DNA of 64,000 nt. Origin: VRUE01 sp963725085. Lineage in GTDB: Bacteria > Actinomycetota > Thermoleophilia > Solirubrobacterales > 70-9. Below the pieces are notes generated by a model. That model worked only from the letters and a program-made list of their open reading frames with translations, did not search any database and was not told the DNA's origin. The translations under genes were made by a program, and so were the position numbers. The first letter of the stretch is position 1; every line of letters begins with the position of its first letter. Location of the stretch: assembly GCA_963725085.1 (NCBI GenBank), contig CAVRXM010000005.1, positions 372,001 through 436,000 on the forward strand, read 5' to 3'. Shown here in pieces: positions 27,062-35,576 of the stretch.

Positions 27062-27170
27062 TGCCGGAGGAGGGACTCGAACCCCCGACACGCGGATTAT
27101 GATCGCGCCGCGATTGCGGGCTAGTGCGTGCTGTTGCGGGATTTGGCCGCTAGGACGCCGTTTTTGCCTC
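27062..27170 (-). repeat. att remnant 7: tRNA 3' half plus shortened type B tail
   Basis: tRNA half at 27062-27104, then the first 65 bases of the type B tail (AGTGCGTGCTGTTGCGGG). The distal part with the paired GCTGACA repeats is missing: the stop of the KNSVG gene lies eight bases further. A partial left flank (CTTGGCTCTATAGG) is kept. Confidence 0.8.
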
Positions 27171-27177
27171 GCGATGC

Positions 27178-27804
27178 TCAGGATTCGGCGCGGAAGGTGA
27201 TTCCACTTAGAGCCGCAGTTTCCCCTAGGACGATTACCGCACCTGAGATGTCTTTCCCTTCGGTGCTTAGGTTCGATCCGGCGACGAAAACTAGGCCCGG
27301 CCCTGCACCGAAGAGCTGAGCCTTGCCGCTCGGAGGCCGGTCCCCAGGCGGTAGTGCGAACACAGTTGGCGGTTCTCCTTCCGATTTCCCGATCCCTTCG
27401 AGATGGACTACTCCCTCGTGGTCCTTGTAGAAGCCAACCGGAGGAAGAGGGATCGTCCCAAAGGCGGGAAGACCGCTACCCCCAGGGGCGAAGGGTGGCT
27501 CCCCCGGCGCTCCGACCACGTGCACCGCCTCGGCTGCCGAAAGGCTGTTGGCGACCTGGGCGCTGGGCACCGTGCCGAGCTTGGCCAAATTGATGTCCGC
27601 CCCGGTCAGGGTCTGCTCCTTGACCTTAGCGCCGGTTATGGCGTTCTTCTTGATTTTCGCCGTGGTGACCGAGTTCTTTTTCAGTTGCTTTGAGCCGACG
27701 CTGTTCTTCGCCAACTGCGTTGCCGCAAAGGCGCTTGCGCCTCCGACCGCAATGATCAGGGCGAGCGTTGCCGTCACGTTGGCGTAAGTCAGCTTCGGGC
27801 GCAT
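27178..27804 (-). CDS. KNSVG-repeat surface protein, copy 3
   Basis: 208 residues. MRPKLTYANVTATLALIIAV anchor, then KNSVGSKQLKKNSVTT, AKIKKNAITGAKV, TLTGADINLAKLG repeats and the same type of head as copy 1 (VVGAPGEPPFAPGG, VGFYKDHEGVVHLEG), ending GITFRAES. GGAGG precedes the ATG. It is the sole gene between att remnants 7 and 8, a cassette of about 0.84 kb. Confidence 0.8.
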   Translation of the reverse strand: MRPKLTYANVTATLALIIAVGGASAFAATQLAKNSVGSKQLKKNSVTTAKIKKNAITGAKVKEQTLTGADINLAKLGTVPSAQVANSLSAAEAVHVVGAPGEPPFAPGGSGLPAFGTIPLPPVGFYKDHEGVVHLEGIGKSEGEPPTVFALPPGDRPPSGKAQLFGAGPGLVFVAGSNLSTEGKDISGAVIVLGETAALSGITFRAES

Positions 27805-27867
27805 CTGGACCTCCGTTGGTTCGTGCTTTCGGCCAACGGCCCCCCCAGCGGGTTATGGCCCACGCCG

Positions 27868-27896
27868 ACGCTAGCCCCGATTGGGAGCCGGGTCAA
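27868..27896 (-). promoter_or_regulatory. Promoter of KNSVG gene 27178
   Basis: On the minus strand TTGACC (27896-27891), 17-base spacer, TAGCGT (27873-27868). The -35 element ends three bases from att remnant 8, so the promoter fills the very end of the cassette. Confidence 0.6.
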
Positions 27897-27898
27897 AC

Positions 27899-28067
27899 TC
27901 TGGAGAAGGGTCTCGAACCCCCGACACGCGGATCATGATTTTGCGCCGGTAGATGCGGCTGTTTGCGGCTGTTCGTGTTTCCGTGCCTAGATCGGCGGTT
28001 TTCGCCATCTCGACCGGCTCGGGGTTTGCAGCTGTTTCTGGGTGTTCTGTTGCCCATCCGTTGCCTC
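27899..28067 (-). repeat. att remnant 8: diverged tRNA 3' half plus type A tail
   Basis: 27899-27940 match the tRNA half from CTCGAACCCCC onward, with changes in the acceptor part (TGGAGAAGGGT). The type A tail has TTGCCCA at 28050 and TTGCCTC at 28061, again 11 bp apart although the repeats themselves have mutated. Confidence 0.75.
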
Positions 28068-28182
28068 TGCTCGGCCAGCCCGATAGCTCCTGACATTTCG
28101 GCGTGACCGCCGTTCTAGGAACGGATGACCTATCGTCGCATTTGAGGGACGAGGCGAAAATCGCAAGAGGAGAGACTCCCAA

Positions 28183-28614
28183 ATGAAGAAGATCGCCGTT
28201 CTCAGCACGCTTGGATTGCTGGCGCTCGTCCTGTCCGCCCAGGCGGCCGCCAAGCCACACTACTCGCCTACCCCGCCACCGGGGTCGCATCACTGCGTTC
28301 CCCACAATGTGGGCTACAACGCGGTGGGCATTCTGGTCAACGCGACGCTGACGCAAGAAAATGGTCGCTTCAGCGGCACGCTTGAAGTCAACCTCGGCAA
28401 GGCTAATCACCACGCTCCCACAGGCGCACAGACCTTCGAACTGACGGGTGCCAGGGTCAAGTTCCACCACGGCATCAATCCGACCGAACCCGCGCCGGGC
28501 AGCAGGGTGAAGCTGCACGGGAAGATCACGAAGCTGTCCAAGCACTGCCCGACGGAAGGCTTCACGCCAACGATCACGGTCAAGAAGGTGGATATCCGCC
28601 AAGCCAAGCACTAA
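28183..28614 (+). CDS. Small secreted protein (143 aa)
   Basis: AGAGGAGAG lies 8 bases before ATG 28183. Signal peptide KKIAVLSTLGLLALVLSAQAAA, then a His/Cys-bearing mature part (GSHHCVPHNVGY, KANHHAPTGAQTF, KLSKHCPTEGF) of beta-strand character. The two Cys could form a disulfide. Family unknown. It is the only gene between att remnants 8 and 9. Confidence 0.65.
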   Translation: MKKIAVLSTLGLLALVLSAQAAAKPHYSPTPPPGSHHCVPHNVGYNAVGILVNATLTQENGRFSGTLEVNLGKANHHAPTGAQTFELTGARVKFHHGINPTEPAPGSRVKLHGKITKLSKHCPTEGFTPTITVKKVDIRQAKH

Positions 28615-28620
28615 CCGATA

Positions 28621-28778
28621 GCTTCGAACCACCGACACGCGGATTATGACGCGCGGCGCGAGTGCAGGGAGTGCGTGCTGTTGCGGGATTTCGCCCCTCG
28701 AAGGCTGTTTTCGGCTCCAAAACGGGGTTCGGTTGCGTGCTGCATCCGTGGCTTCCGCTGACACCCTGCTGACACCCA
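28621..28778 (-). repeat. att remnant 9: partial tRNA 3' half plus type B tail
   Basis: Only 28621-28650 of the tRNA half remain (GCTTCGAACC...GGATTATGA); the acceptor end is lost. The type B tail is complete, with GCTGACA at 28757 and 28768 (11-bp period). Confidence 0.75.
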
Positions 28779-28860
28779 AAGCTGGGGAAGACGCTCACGA
28801 CCTCCAGCTCCGCGCCAAGTTACTCGTCAAGCGGGCCGACTGCCCGACCCTCTCCGCAGA

Positions 28861-28889
28861 TTGACCCCATGGCCAATTGGGGCTAGCGT
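28861..28889 (+). promoter_or_regulatory. Promoter of KNSVG gene 28953
   Basis: TTGACC at 28861-28866, 17-base spacer, TAGCGT at 28884-28889, identical in both hexamers to the promoter at 27868-27896. Confidence 0.65.
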
Positions 28890-28952
28890 CGGTGCGGGCA
28901 ATAGTCCGCTGGGGGGCGACGTCGAAGCCACGAACCCAACGGAGGTGTCGAA

Positions 28953-29453
28953 ATGCGCCCAAAGCTGACTTACGCGAACGTGGTGTCAACGATCTGCCTC
29001 TTCCTGTTGCTGGGGGGCGGTGCCTACGCCGCCAGCCACCTCGCCAAGAATTCGGTCGGCACCAAGCAGCTGAAGAACAACTCGGTGACCAGCCCGAAGG
29101 TAAAGGACCACTCACTCGAAGGGCAGGACTTCAAGGCCGGCCAGCTCCCTGTCGGTGCGACCGGCCCACAGGGGATTCCGGGGACACCGGGGATCAGCGG
29201 GCTGCAGGTCGTGGACAAAGAATCGGCCCCGAACTCGGAAGACGCAAAGGAATTAACCCTTGAATGCCCCGGCGGAAAGAAACTGCTCGGCGGCGGCGCG
29301 GAAGCCGGCGGTTCGGGCTTCCACTCGGTGGCGATCGACGCAAGCAAACCGGAAGACGACGGCACCACGTGGTTCGCAGCGGCTCACGAGCACACCGCGA
29401 CCGCCGAAACGTGGTTTCTGAGGATTCGCATCATCTGCGGGAACGTCAGCTGA
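28953..29453 (+). CDS. KNSVG-repeat protein with collagen-like segment, copy 4
   Basis: 166 residues. MRPKLTYANVVSTICLFLLL anchor, KNSVGTKQLKNNSVTSPKVK repeats, then a short Gly-X-Y run (GATGPQGIPGTPGIS) and a globular head with CPGGKKLLGGGAEAGGSG and a terminal Cys. The collagen-like piece is absent from the other copies. GGAGG precedes the ATG. Sole gene of its cassette. Confidence 0.75.
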   Translation: MRPKLTYANVVSTICLFLLLGGGAYAASHLAKNSVGTKQLKNNSVTSPKVKDHSLEGQDFKAGQLPVGATGPQGIPGTPGISGLQVVDKESAPNSEDAKELTLECPGGKKLLGGGAEAGGSGFHSVAIDASKPEDDGTTWFAAAHEHTATAETWFLRIRIICGNVS

Positions 29454-29529
29454 TCAGGCGTCCCGCATCGATCGCGGTGGGTTATTAGCTTGACCCCGGC
29501 CGGGTCGCCGCAGGACCCGGCCGGGCCGA

Positions 29530-29704
29530 TGCCGGAGGAGGGACTCGAACCCCCGACACGCGGATTATGATCTGCGCCCGTTGAGTGCGGGAGAGTGCGT
29601 GCTGTTGCGGGGATTTCGGCACTAGAGCGCGAAATCAGGCGTCAGCGCGGGGTCGGGATTGCGCGCTGTATCCGTGGCTTCCGCTGACACCCTGCTGACA
29701 CCCT
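29530..29704 (-). repeat. att remnant 10: tRNA 3' half plus type B tail
   Basis: 29530-29572 identical to the tRNA half. Type B tail with GCTGACA at 29683 and 29694 (11-bp period). The left flank is a short CCCGGCCGGG palindrome region, not the usual arm. Confidence 0.85.
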
Positions 29705-29795
29705 GGCAGTCAGAGCAAACAGGAAATCCTGCTCAACGACCTGGCCAACGGCGCCCATGCCAGGTAGCGTGAACAGGTCGACCAGACTTAGAGAC

Positions 29796-31115
29796 ATGGA
29801 CCAGCCGGAGACGAGGTACGCGGAGAGTGACGACCTGAAGATCGGCTACCAGGTGCTGGGCGATGGACCGCTCGACCTGGTGTTCGTGCCGGGCCTCCTG
29901 TCCCATATCGACCTGATCTGGAGCCTTCCGGCCTCGGCTCAATTCCTTCGACGCCTGGCCGCATTCTCGCGGCTGATCCTTTACGACAAGCGAGGCCAGG
30001 GGGTCTCCGATCCGCCGAGTGGTGTGCCCACACTGGAGGACGACATGGAGGACCTCCAGGCGGTTCTGGACGCGGCGGGGTCGGAGCAGGCGGCGCTATT
30101 TGGCTACTCAGAGGGTGGGCCGATGAGCGCCCTGTTCGCGGCGACCCATCCCGACCGGGTGAGCGCGCTGATCCTGTTCGGCACGTTCGCATGTGGGGCC
30201 GAACTGAAGGAGCGCAACGAGCAGCTCGAGGCGTACGACCAGGTGATCGACATGTTGGAGCACTGGGGAGAGGGTCGAGGTCTCGAGGTCTTTGCCCCGA
30301 GCATCGTCACGGAGGATCGGACCCACCGCTTCGGCGCGTTCGAGCGGGCCGTCGGCAGCCCCGCAGTGCTGCGGAAGCGCTGGGAGACTGTCGTTGGCCT
30401 CGACGTCACGTCCGTGCTGGAGGCTCTGCGCGTTCCCACGCTGGTGCTCCACAGGGCCGATGATCGGGCGGTGCCAGCGACCTTCGGGCGTGAGATGGCG
30501 GAGGCCATTCCAGGCGCCCGCTACGTCGAGGTGTCTGGTATCGACCACATCCCCTGGGTGGGCGAGGCCGAGGAAATCCTTGACGAGGTGGAGGAATTCC
30601 TAACGGGCGCGAGGCATGCGGCGGAGGTTGACCGGGTGCTTACGACCGTGATGTTCACGGACATCGTGGACTCCACCCGCCGGGCAGCTGAGCTGGGAGA
30701 CCGGCGCTGGCGGGCAGTCGTCGAGTCGCATAATCAGCTCGTCCGCGACCAGCTGGACCACTATCGAGGCCGGGAGGTGAAGACGATGGGCGACGGTTTC
30801 CTCGCTACCTTCGACGGTCCGGCACGAGGCGTTCGATGCGCTCGCGCGATCATGCAGCAGTTGCCGGAGCTCGACGTCGACGTCCGGGCTGGTCTGCACA
30901 CCGGTGAGTGCGACGTGATGGGCGACGACGTCGGTGGAATGGCCGTGAACATCGGCGCACGCGTGGGCGGGCTGGCGGAAGGGGGGGAGGTGCTCGTTTC
31001 TAACACGGTCAAGGACCTTGTGGTTGGGTCCGGGATCGAATTCGAGGACCGTGGCCTGCACCAGCTCAAGGGCGTGCCAGGTGACTGGCATCTGTTCGCC
31101 GTCGAGAGCGTCTAG
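29796..31115 (+). CDS. Alpha/beta-hydrolase fused to class III nucleotide cyclase
   Basis: 439 residues from ATG 29796. Residues 1-275: alpha/beta-hydrolase with nucleophile elbow GYSEGG and late His in VSGIDHIPWVG. Residues 285-435: cyclase catalytic domain with FTDIVDSTRRAAELGD (first metal Asp), KTMGDGFLATF (Lys and second Asp) and DDVGGMAVNIGARV (Asp, Asn and Arg). All key cyclase residues are present. This fusion is common in Actinobacteria; the hydrolase may act as a ligand sensor. Only gene between att remnants 10 and 11. Confidence 0.85.
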   Translation: MDQPETRYAESDDLKIGYQVLGDGPLDLVFVPGLLSHIDLIWSLPASAQFLRRLAAFSRLILYDKRGQGVSDPPSGVPTLEDDMEDLQAVLDAAGSEQAALFGYSEGGPMSALFAATHPDRVSALILFGTFACGAELKERNEQLEAYDQVIDMLEHWGEGRGLEVFAPSIVTEDRTHRFGAFERAVGSPAVLRKRWETVVGLDVTSVLEALRVPTLVLHRADDRAVPATFGREMAEAIPGARYVEVSGIDHIPWVGEAEEILDEVEEFLTGARHAAEVDRVLTTVMFTDIVDSTRRAAELGDRRWRAVVESHNQLVRDQLDHYRGREVKTMGDGFLATFDGPARGVRCARAIMQQLPELDVDVRAGLHTGECDVMGDDVGGMAVNIGARVGGLAEGGEVLVSNTVKDLVVGSGIEFEDRGLHQLKGVPGDWHLFAVESV

Positions 31116-31129
31116 CCCTCAGTGTGCGA

Positions 31130-31298
31130 TGCCGGAGGAGGGACTCGAACCCCCGACACGCGGATTATGATTCTGCACCGGGAGTTGCGGCTGTTTGCGG
31201 CTGTTCGGTCTTTCCCCGCAAATCGACGATTTCGGGCGTCTCGACCGACTCGGGATTTGCGGCTGTTTCCGGGTGTTGCCTTGCCACCCCGTTGCCAC
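31130..31298 (-). repeat. att remnant 11: tRNA 3' half plus type A tail
   Basis: 31130-31172 identical to the tRNA half; type A tail with TTGCCAC at 31281 and 31292 (11-bp period). It starts 15 bases after the cyclase stop codon. Confidence 0.85.
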
Positions 31299-31356
31299 CC
31301 TGGTCGCCGCCAAGCCATTCCTGTGGCGACCACAGAGGCCGTGGCTGGGGTGCGGG

Positions 31357-31674
31357 TCAGCCCTCGGCCGCGTTGCGCAGCGCGTTGACTAGCAACTGCT
31401 CGGCTGGAATGCCGGTGAGGCCGTCCGGAGTGCGGTAGAGGCGGCACTTGAGGCCGTAGTCCTGGCGGTCATCGGCTTGGGGTTCAATGTCGCGGCCGTT
31501 GACGCGGATCGTGGGGGAGCCCAGGAATCGCTCGCGCTCAGCATCCTCGGGTGTCTCGACCGACCGCAGCTCGATCTTATCTTCGAACCCCTCGCTGGCG
31601 AGCACCTCCCGCATAGCGGGAAGCATCGCCTCATAGCCCGGGCAGCCGTCGAAGTAGAGGAGTTCGACCTTCAT
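31357..31674 (-). CDS. Thioredoxin-fold protein (105 aa)
   Basis: LLYFDGCPGYEAMLP opens a thioredoxin-like fold with a single active-site Cys, and FLGSPTIRVNGRDIEP is the cis-Pro region. DYGLKCRLYRT gives a second Cys. Proteins of this type often sit beside mercury or copper resistance genes; here it follows the copper ATPase after 115 bp on the same strand. A role in metal-thiol chemistry is inferred. Confidence 0.7.
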   Translation of the reverse strand: MKVELLYFDGCPGYEAMLPAMREVLASEGFEDKIELRSVETPEDAERERFLGSPTIRVNGRDIEPQADDRQDYGLKCRLYRTPDGLTGIPAEQLLVNALRNAAEG

Positions 31675-31788
31675 GGTGCAGTAAGCAATTGGCCAAAGAG
31701 GGCGCGGCCTGCGTCGGCGGCCTGGGTTCGTCGATGACTGCCGCTAGACAGCGGCTTGACGATGCTTAGGAGTAGCGCGTTGGTGATC

Positions 31789-34532
31789 CTAGGCTCCATT
31801 CGGATGCCATCCCCGCAACCTGTTGGAGTTGCCCACCACGGACAACGAACTGGCCGCCATGGCGGCCGCGGCAATCATCGGGCTCAGCTGAATCCCGAGG
31901 AACGGGTAGAGCACGCCCGCCGCGACCGGGATTCCGATCGTGTTGTAGCCGAAGGCGAAGCCGAGGTTCTGGCGGATGTTGCGCATCGTCGCTTTGCTCA
32001 GTGAGAGCGCCAGCGGAACCCCGCGCAGGTCGCCCGAGACGAGGGTCATGTCGGCGGCCTCGATTGCAACGTCGGTGCCGGTGCCGATGGCGATGCCGAC
32101 ATCGGCCTGAGCGAGCGCCGGGGCATCGTTGATCCCGTCGCCGACCATCGCCACCAGCTTGCCCTCGTCCTGCAGGTGGCGGACCTCGAGCGCCTTGTCC
32201 TCGGGCAGAACCTCTGCGAACACGCGCTCGATCCCGACCTGGCGGGCGATCGCCTCAGCGGTCCGCGTGTTGTCGCCGCTGATCATCACGACCTCGAGGC
32301 CGAGCTCCTGTAGTGCGGCGATCGCCACAGCGGAGTCGGGCTTGACGGTGTCCGCAACCGCCAGCAGACCGCCCTGCTGCCCGTCAACAGCCACGAGGAT
32401 CGCGGTCTTACCCTCGGCCTCCAGACGCTGAGCCTCGGATTCCAAGCGGCTCGGGGTCGACGCCCTCCTCGCGCAGCAGGCGCCGCGTGCCGACCAGCAA
32501 CCGGTGGCCCTGGACCGTGGCCCGCAGGCCACGCCCGGTGATCGAATCGAACTCCGAGGCCTCCGGTAGGGAGGAGGTGCCACGCTCCTCGGCGCCGGCG
32601 ACGACCGCTGCGCCCAGCGGGTGCTCGGACGAGCGCTCTGCTGCTGCCGCCAGCCGCAGGAGTTCCTCCTCGCCCAGCTCGCCGAAGGACGACGACGTCG
32701 GTCAGGGCCGGCTCCCCACGGGTGATCGTCCCCGTCTTGTCGAGCACGATCGCGCCGAGCTTGTGGGCGGTCTCCAGTGCCTCGGCGGAGCGGATCAGGA
32801 CGCCGCTCTCGGCGCCCTTACCGGTGCCGACCATGATCGAGAGCGGGGTCGCCAGGCCGAGGGCACAGGGGCAGGCGATGATCAGCACCGCCACTGCGGA
32901 GACCAAGGCGAAGGTGAGAGCCGGCGATGGGCCGAAGTCGAACCAAACGACGAAGGTCGCGATCGCGATGAAGATCACCGCCGGGACGAAGTAGCTGGCG
33001 ACGAGATCGGCGAGGCGCTGGATCGGCGCCTTCGAGCCCTGCGCCTCTTCCACCAAGCGCACGATCTGGGCGAGCATCGTGTCGCTGCCGACGCCGATGG
33101 CACGGAAGCGGAAGGCGCCGGTCTGGTTCACGGTGGCGCCGATCACCGTGTCGCCGACCTCCTTGGTGACGGGCAGCGACTCCCCTGTGACCATCGACTC
33201 ATCGATACTCGAGCGTCCCTCGACCACCTCGCCATCGACCGGAACCTTCTCGCCGGGCCGAACGGCGATTACGTCGCCGGGCGCCACCTGCTCGACCGGG
33301 ATCTCCTCCTCGCGGCCTTCGCGAACCACACGGGCCGTCTTCGCTTGCAAGCCGATCAGCCGTCGGATCGCCTCACCGGTCCCCGCCTTGGCGCGGACCT
33401 CAAGCAGCCGGCCGAGCAGGATCAAGGTGAGGATGACGCCAACCGCCTCGTAGTAGACGTCGCGAAGGTCGCTCGGCAGCAGGCTCGGGAAGAGGGTGAC
33501 GAAGAGGCTGTAGCTGAAGGCGGCCCCCGTCCCAATCGCGATCAGCGTGTTCATGTCGGCGCTGCGGTGGGAGAGGCTGAGCCATCCACTTCGGTGGATC
33601 GGCCAGCCGGTGTAGAGCATCACCGGGGTAATCAGGGCCAGCTGGAACCAGCGATTCATCATGAAGTCCGGCACCCAGCTGGCGCCGAATACGTCGGAGG
33701 CCATCACCGCGAAGAGGATGGGCGCCGTGAGGACCGCCCCGACCGCAACCCGCCGGCTGAGGTCGGCGATTTCGGCCCGCCGGGCGGCGGCCTCGGCATC
33801 GCCGTCCTCTGGCTGCTGGCGGTCCTCTTCCAGCAGCTCGTAGCCCGAGCCAGTAATCGCCTCTCGCAACCGCCCGACAGTCACCTGGTCGGGGTCGTAG
33901 TCGATCGTGACCCTCTCCGTGCCCATGTTGACTGCGGCGCGATCGACCCCGGGTAGGGCGAGCAGCGCCTGCTCGATCGTCGCCACGCAGGAAGCGCAGC
34001 TGATCCCGCCGGGGCGCAGCGCCAGCACGGTCTCGGTCGGGTCGCTGACCTCGCGGCGCGGGCCGACCCCCACCGCCTCCGCTACGTCTTCCTGCGAAAG
34101 ATCGCCCGTTTGAGTCACGACGCCGTTGACGCCGTTGCCGCCCCCGGTGCCGTTCGCGTCACCGTCCGTCTCGACGAGCAGCGTGCCGTGAACCATGTTC
34201 ATCCCGCACGCAAAGCCGAACTCTCCGCTGCGCTCGGGGGTGAACTCGACAGTGGTGCGGGCGAAGGGCGCCAGCGAACGGCTCACCCCGAGGTCCGGGA
34301 AGACGACGCGGGAGGTGCAGTCCCCGGCCTCCTGACGGTCGAAGACGAGTCGCAGTGGCACGCCCGCGCGAGCGCGGATCAGGTTCGGCGAGTAGCCGCC
34401 CTTAACGACGATCTCCACCTCCTGGCGGCCGGAGCGCAACTCGGCACCGCGTGCCGTTCGCGGTCCGAAGAAGAACCATGCAAGCGCCGCTATCGCGCCA
34501 GCCCCCGCGATCGTGACAAGGACCTCAGCCAT
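31789..34532 (-). CDS. copA: Copper P1B-type ATPase with N-terminal cupredoxin and HMA domains
   Basis: From ATG 34532: a transmembrane anchor, a cupredoxin-like domain (GGYSPNLIRARAGVP ... CTSRVVF ... FACGMNMVHG), an HMA domain (ISCASCVATIE), then a P-type ATPase with TGES, CPC (IIACPCALGL), DKTGT and GDGINDAP. It exports Cu(I) from the cytosol. Two one-base insertions near 32687 and 32453 split the nucleotide-binding domain across three frames; removal restores one polypeptide of about 913 residues. It overlaps the cyclase-YHS gene by 8 bp, so it belongs to the csoR operon. Confidence 0.85.
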
Positions 34533-35229
34533 CTTGAGCCTTCTGGCTGGGGACGGCGTAGTTGCGGTCGCTGGCGTAGCGGTCGGGATCGCTGGCGAAT
34601 GCCTGAGCACAGGCGAGCGAACAGAAGAAGTAGTCGATTCCGCCGTGGCGCAACTCCCCCGCGGAATGGCTCGGGTCGACGGCCATCCGGCACACCGGGT
34701 CGATCGGCAGCCCGCCAGCCGATACCTCCCCTTCGGTCATCGCAGCGATGAGCTGGACGGGTTCGGTCAGGTTCTTGAGCGCTCGGCGTCCCCGCTCCAT
34801 GAAATGGATTCCGTCAGGTGCGTCTGCCGCAATCCGGGTCGCCTCGGTGATCAGCACCTCTCCGCCGACCGCCGCCCCGGCCACACGCGCCGCCAGGTTG
34901 ACCGTGGCGCCGAACCAGTCCCCATCCCGCTCCGCCGCGGAACCGGTATCTATCCCGACTCGCACCATCGGGAAGCCGTGGCGGTCACCGATTACCGTGA
35001 CGATGCGGACGCCGAGCCGCACCGCCTGGGCCGCATCGTCGCAACGAATCATCACCGCGTCCCCGATGCACTTGATCTCCTCAGCTTGGTGTTCGGGGAG
35101 CAGGGCTCGCACCTCCGCGACAAATTCCCCGACGAGATCAGCGGCTTCCTCGTCGCCGTGGGCCTCCGTCAAGGCGGTGAAGCCTGAGAGGTCGGCGAAG
35201 AGGAAGCTGTACTGGGCTTGCTCGCCCAT
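34525..35229 (-). CDS. Class III nucleotide cyclase fused to YHS metal-binding domain
   Basis: 234 residues. Residues 5-165: cyclase domain with FADLSGFTALTEAHGD, EIKCIGDAVMIR and DWFGATVNLAARV, so both metal Asp, the substrate Lys and the Asn/Arg pair are present. Residues 178-220: YHS domain, DPVCRMAVDPSH ... YFFCSLACAQAFASDPDRY, with Cys residues typical of this metal-linked module. It lies between csoR (5-bp gap) and copA (8-bp overlap). Proposed as a copper-linked cyclase; product and regulation unproven. Confidence 0.8.
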   Translation of the reverse strand: MGEQAQYSFLFADLSGFTALTEAHGDEEAADLVGEFVAEVRALLPEHQAEEIKCIGDAVMIRCDDAAQAVRLGVRIVTVIGDRHGFPMVRVGIDTGSAAERDGDWFGATVNLAARVAGAAVGGEVLITEATRIAADAPDGIHFMERGRRALKNLTEPVQLIAAMTEGEVSAGGLPIDPVCRMAVDPSHSAGELRHGGIDYFFCSLACAQAFASDPDRYASDRNYAVPSQKAQDG

Positions 35230-35234
35230 GACCG

Positions 35235-35537
35235 CTAGCGACCCAACAGGCGCCCGACGGCGCCCATCAGCTCGTCGACCCGCTCCTCGGGGTCGTCGGG
35301 GGCCGAGCCCTCACCCTGCATGCAGACACGGACATGGCCGTCCAAGAGCCCGAGCGAGATCTTGTCCAGCGCCGCCTGCACGGCGTTGATCTGGGTGACG
35401 ACCTCGATGCAGTAGCGGTCCTCTTCGACCATCTTCGTGACTCCCCGGACCTGACCCTCGACCCTGGCCAGCCGGTTGAGTAGCTGCTCCTTGCTTGCGG
35501 TGTAGCCCCGAATGGGGGCTTGAGTTGCCTTTGCCAT
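35235..35537 (-). CDS. csoR: CsoR-type copper-sensing repressor
   Basis: 100 residues from ATG 35537. RLARVEGQVRGVTKMVEED is the family's first helix, and the copper ligands are visible as Cys in RYCIEVVTQINA and His/Cys in DGHVRVCM. It is an all-helical tetramer that releases DNA on Cu(I) binding. It is the first gene of the operon csoR, cyclase-YHS, copA. The start coincides with the expected transcription start, so the mRNA is probably leaderless. Confidence 0.85.
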   Translation of the reverse strand: MAKATQAPIRGYTASKEQLLNRLARVEGQVRGVTKMVEEDRYCIEVVTQINAVQAALDKISLGLLDGHVRVCMQGEGSAPDDPEERVDELMGAVGRLLGR

Positions 35538-35544
35538 ACGGTTG

Positions 35545-35573
35545 ACAATACCCTGAGGGGGTATTAGCGTCAA
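35545..35573 (-). promoter_or_regulatory. csoR operon promoter with palindromic operator
   Basis: Minus strand TTGACG (35573-35568), 17-base spacer, TATTGT (35550-35545). Inside it lies the palindrome AATACCC-TGAGG-GGGTATT at 35547-35565, the A/T-flanked C/G pattern of CsoR operators. Repressor would block both spacer and -10. The +1 falls at about 35537-35538, on the csoR ATG. Confidence 0.7.
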
Positions 35574-35576
35574 GCC

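Noticed and set aside
31119..31313. Small proteins reading across the att remnants (RKQPQLPVQNHNPRVGGSSPSSG)
   Set aside because: They are out-of-frame or residual readings of the integrase tail and tRNA half, repeated at every site, not genes.
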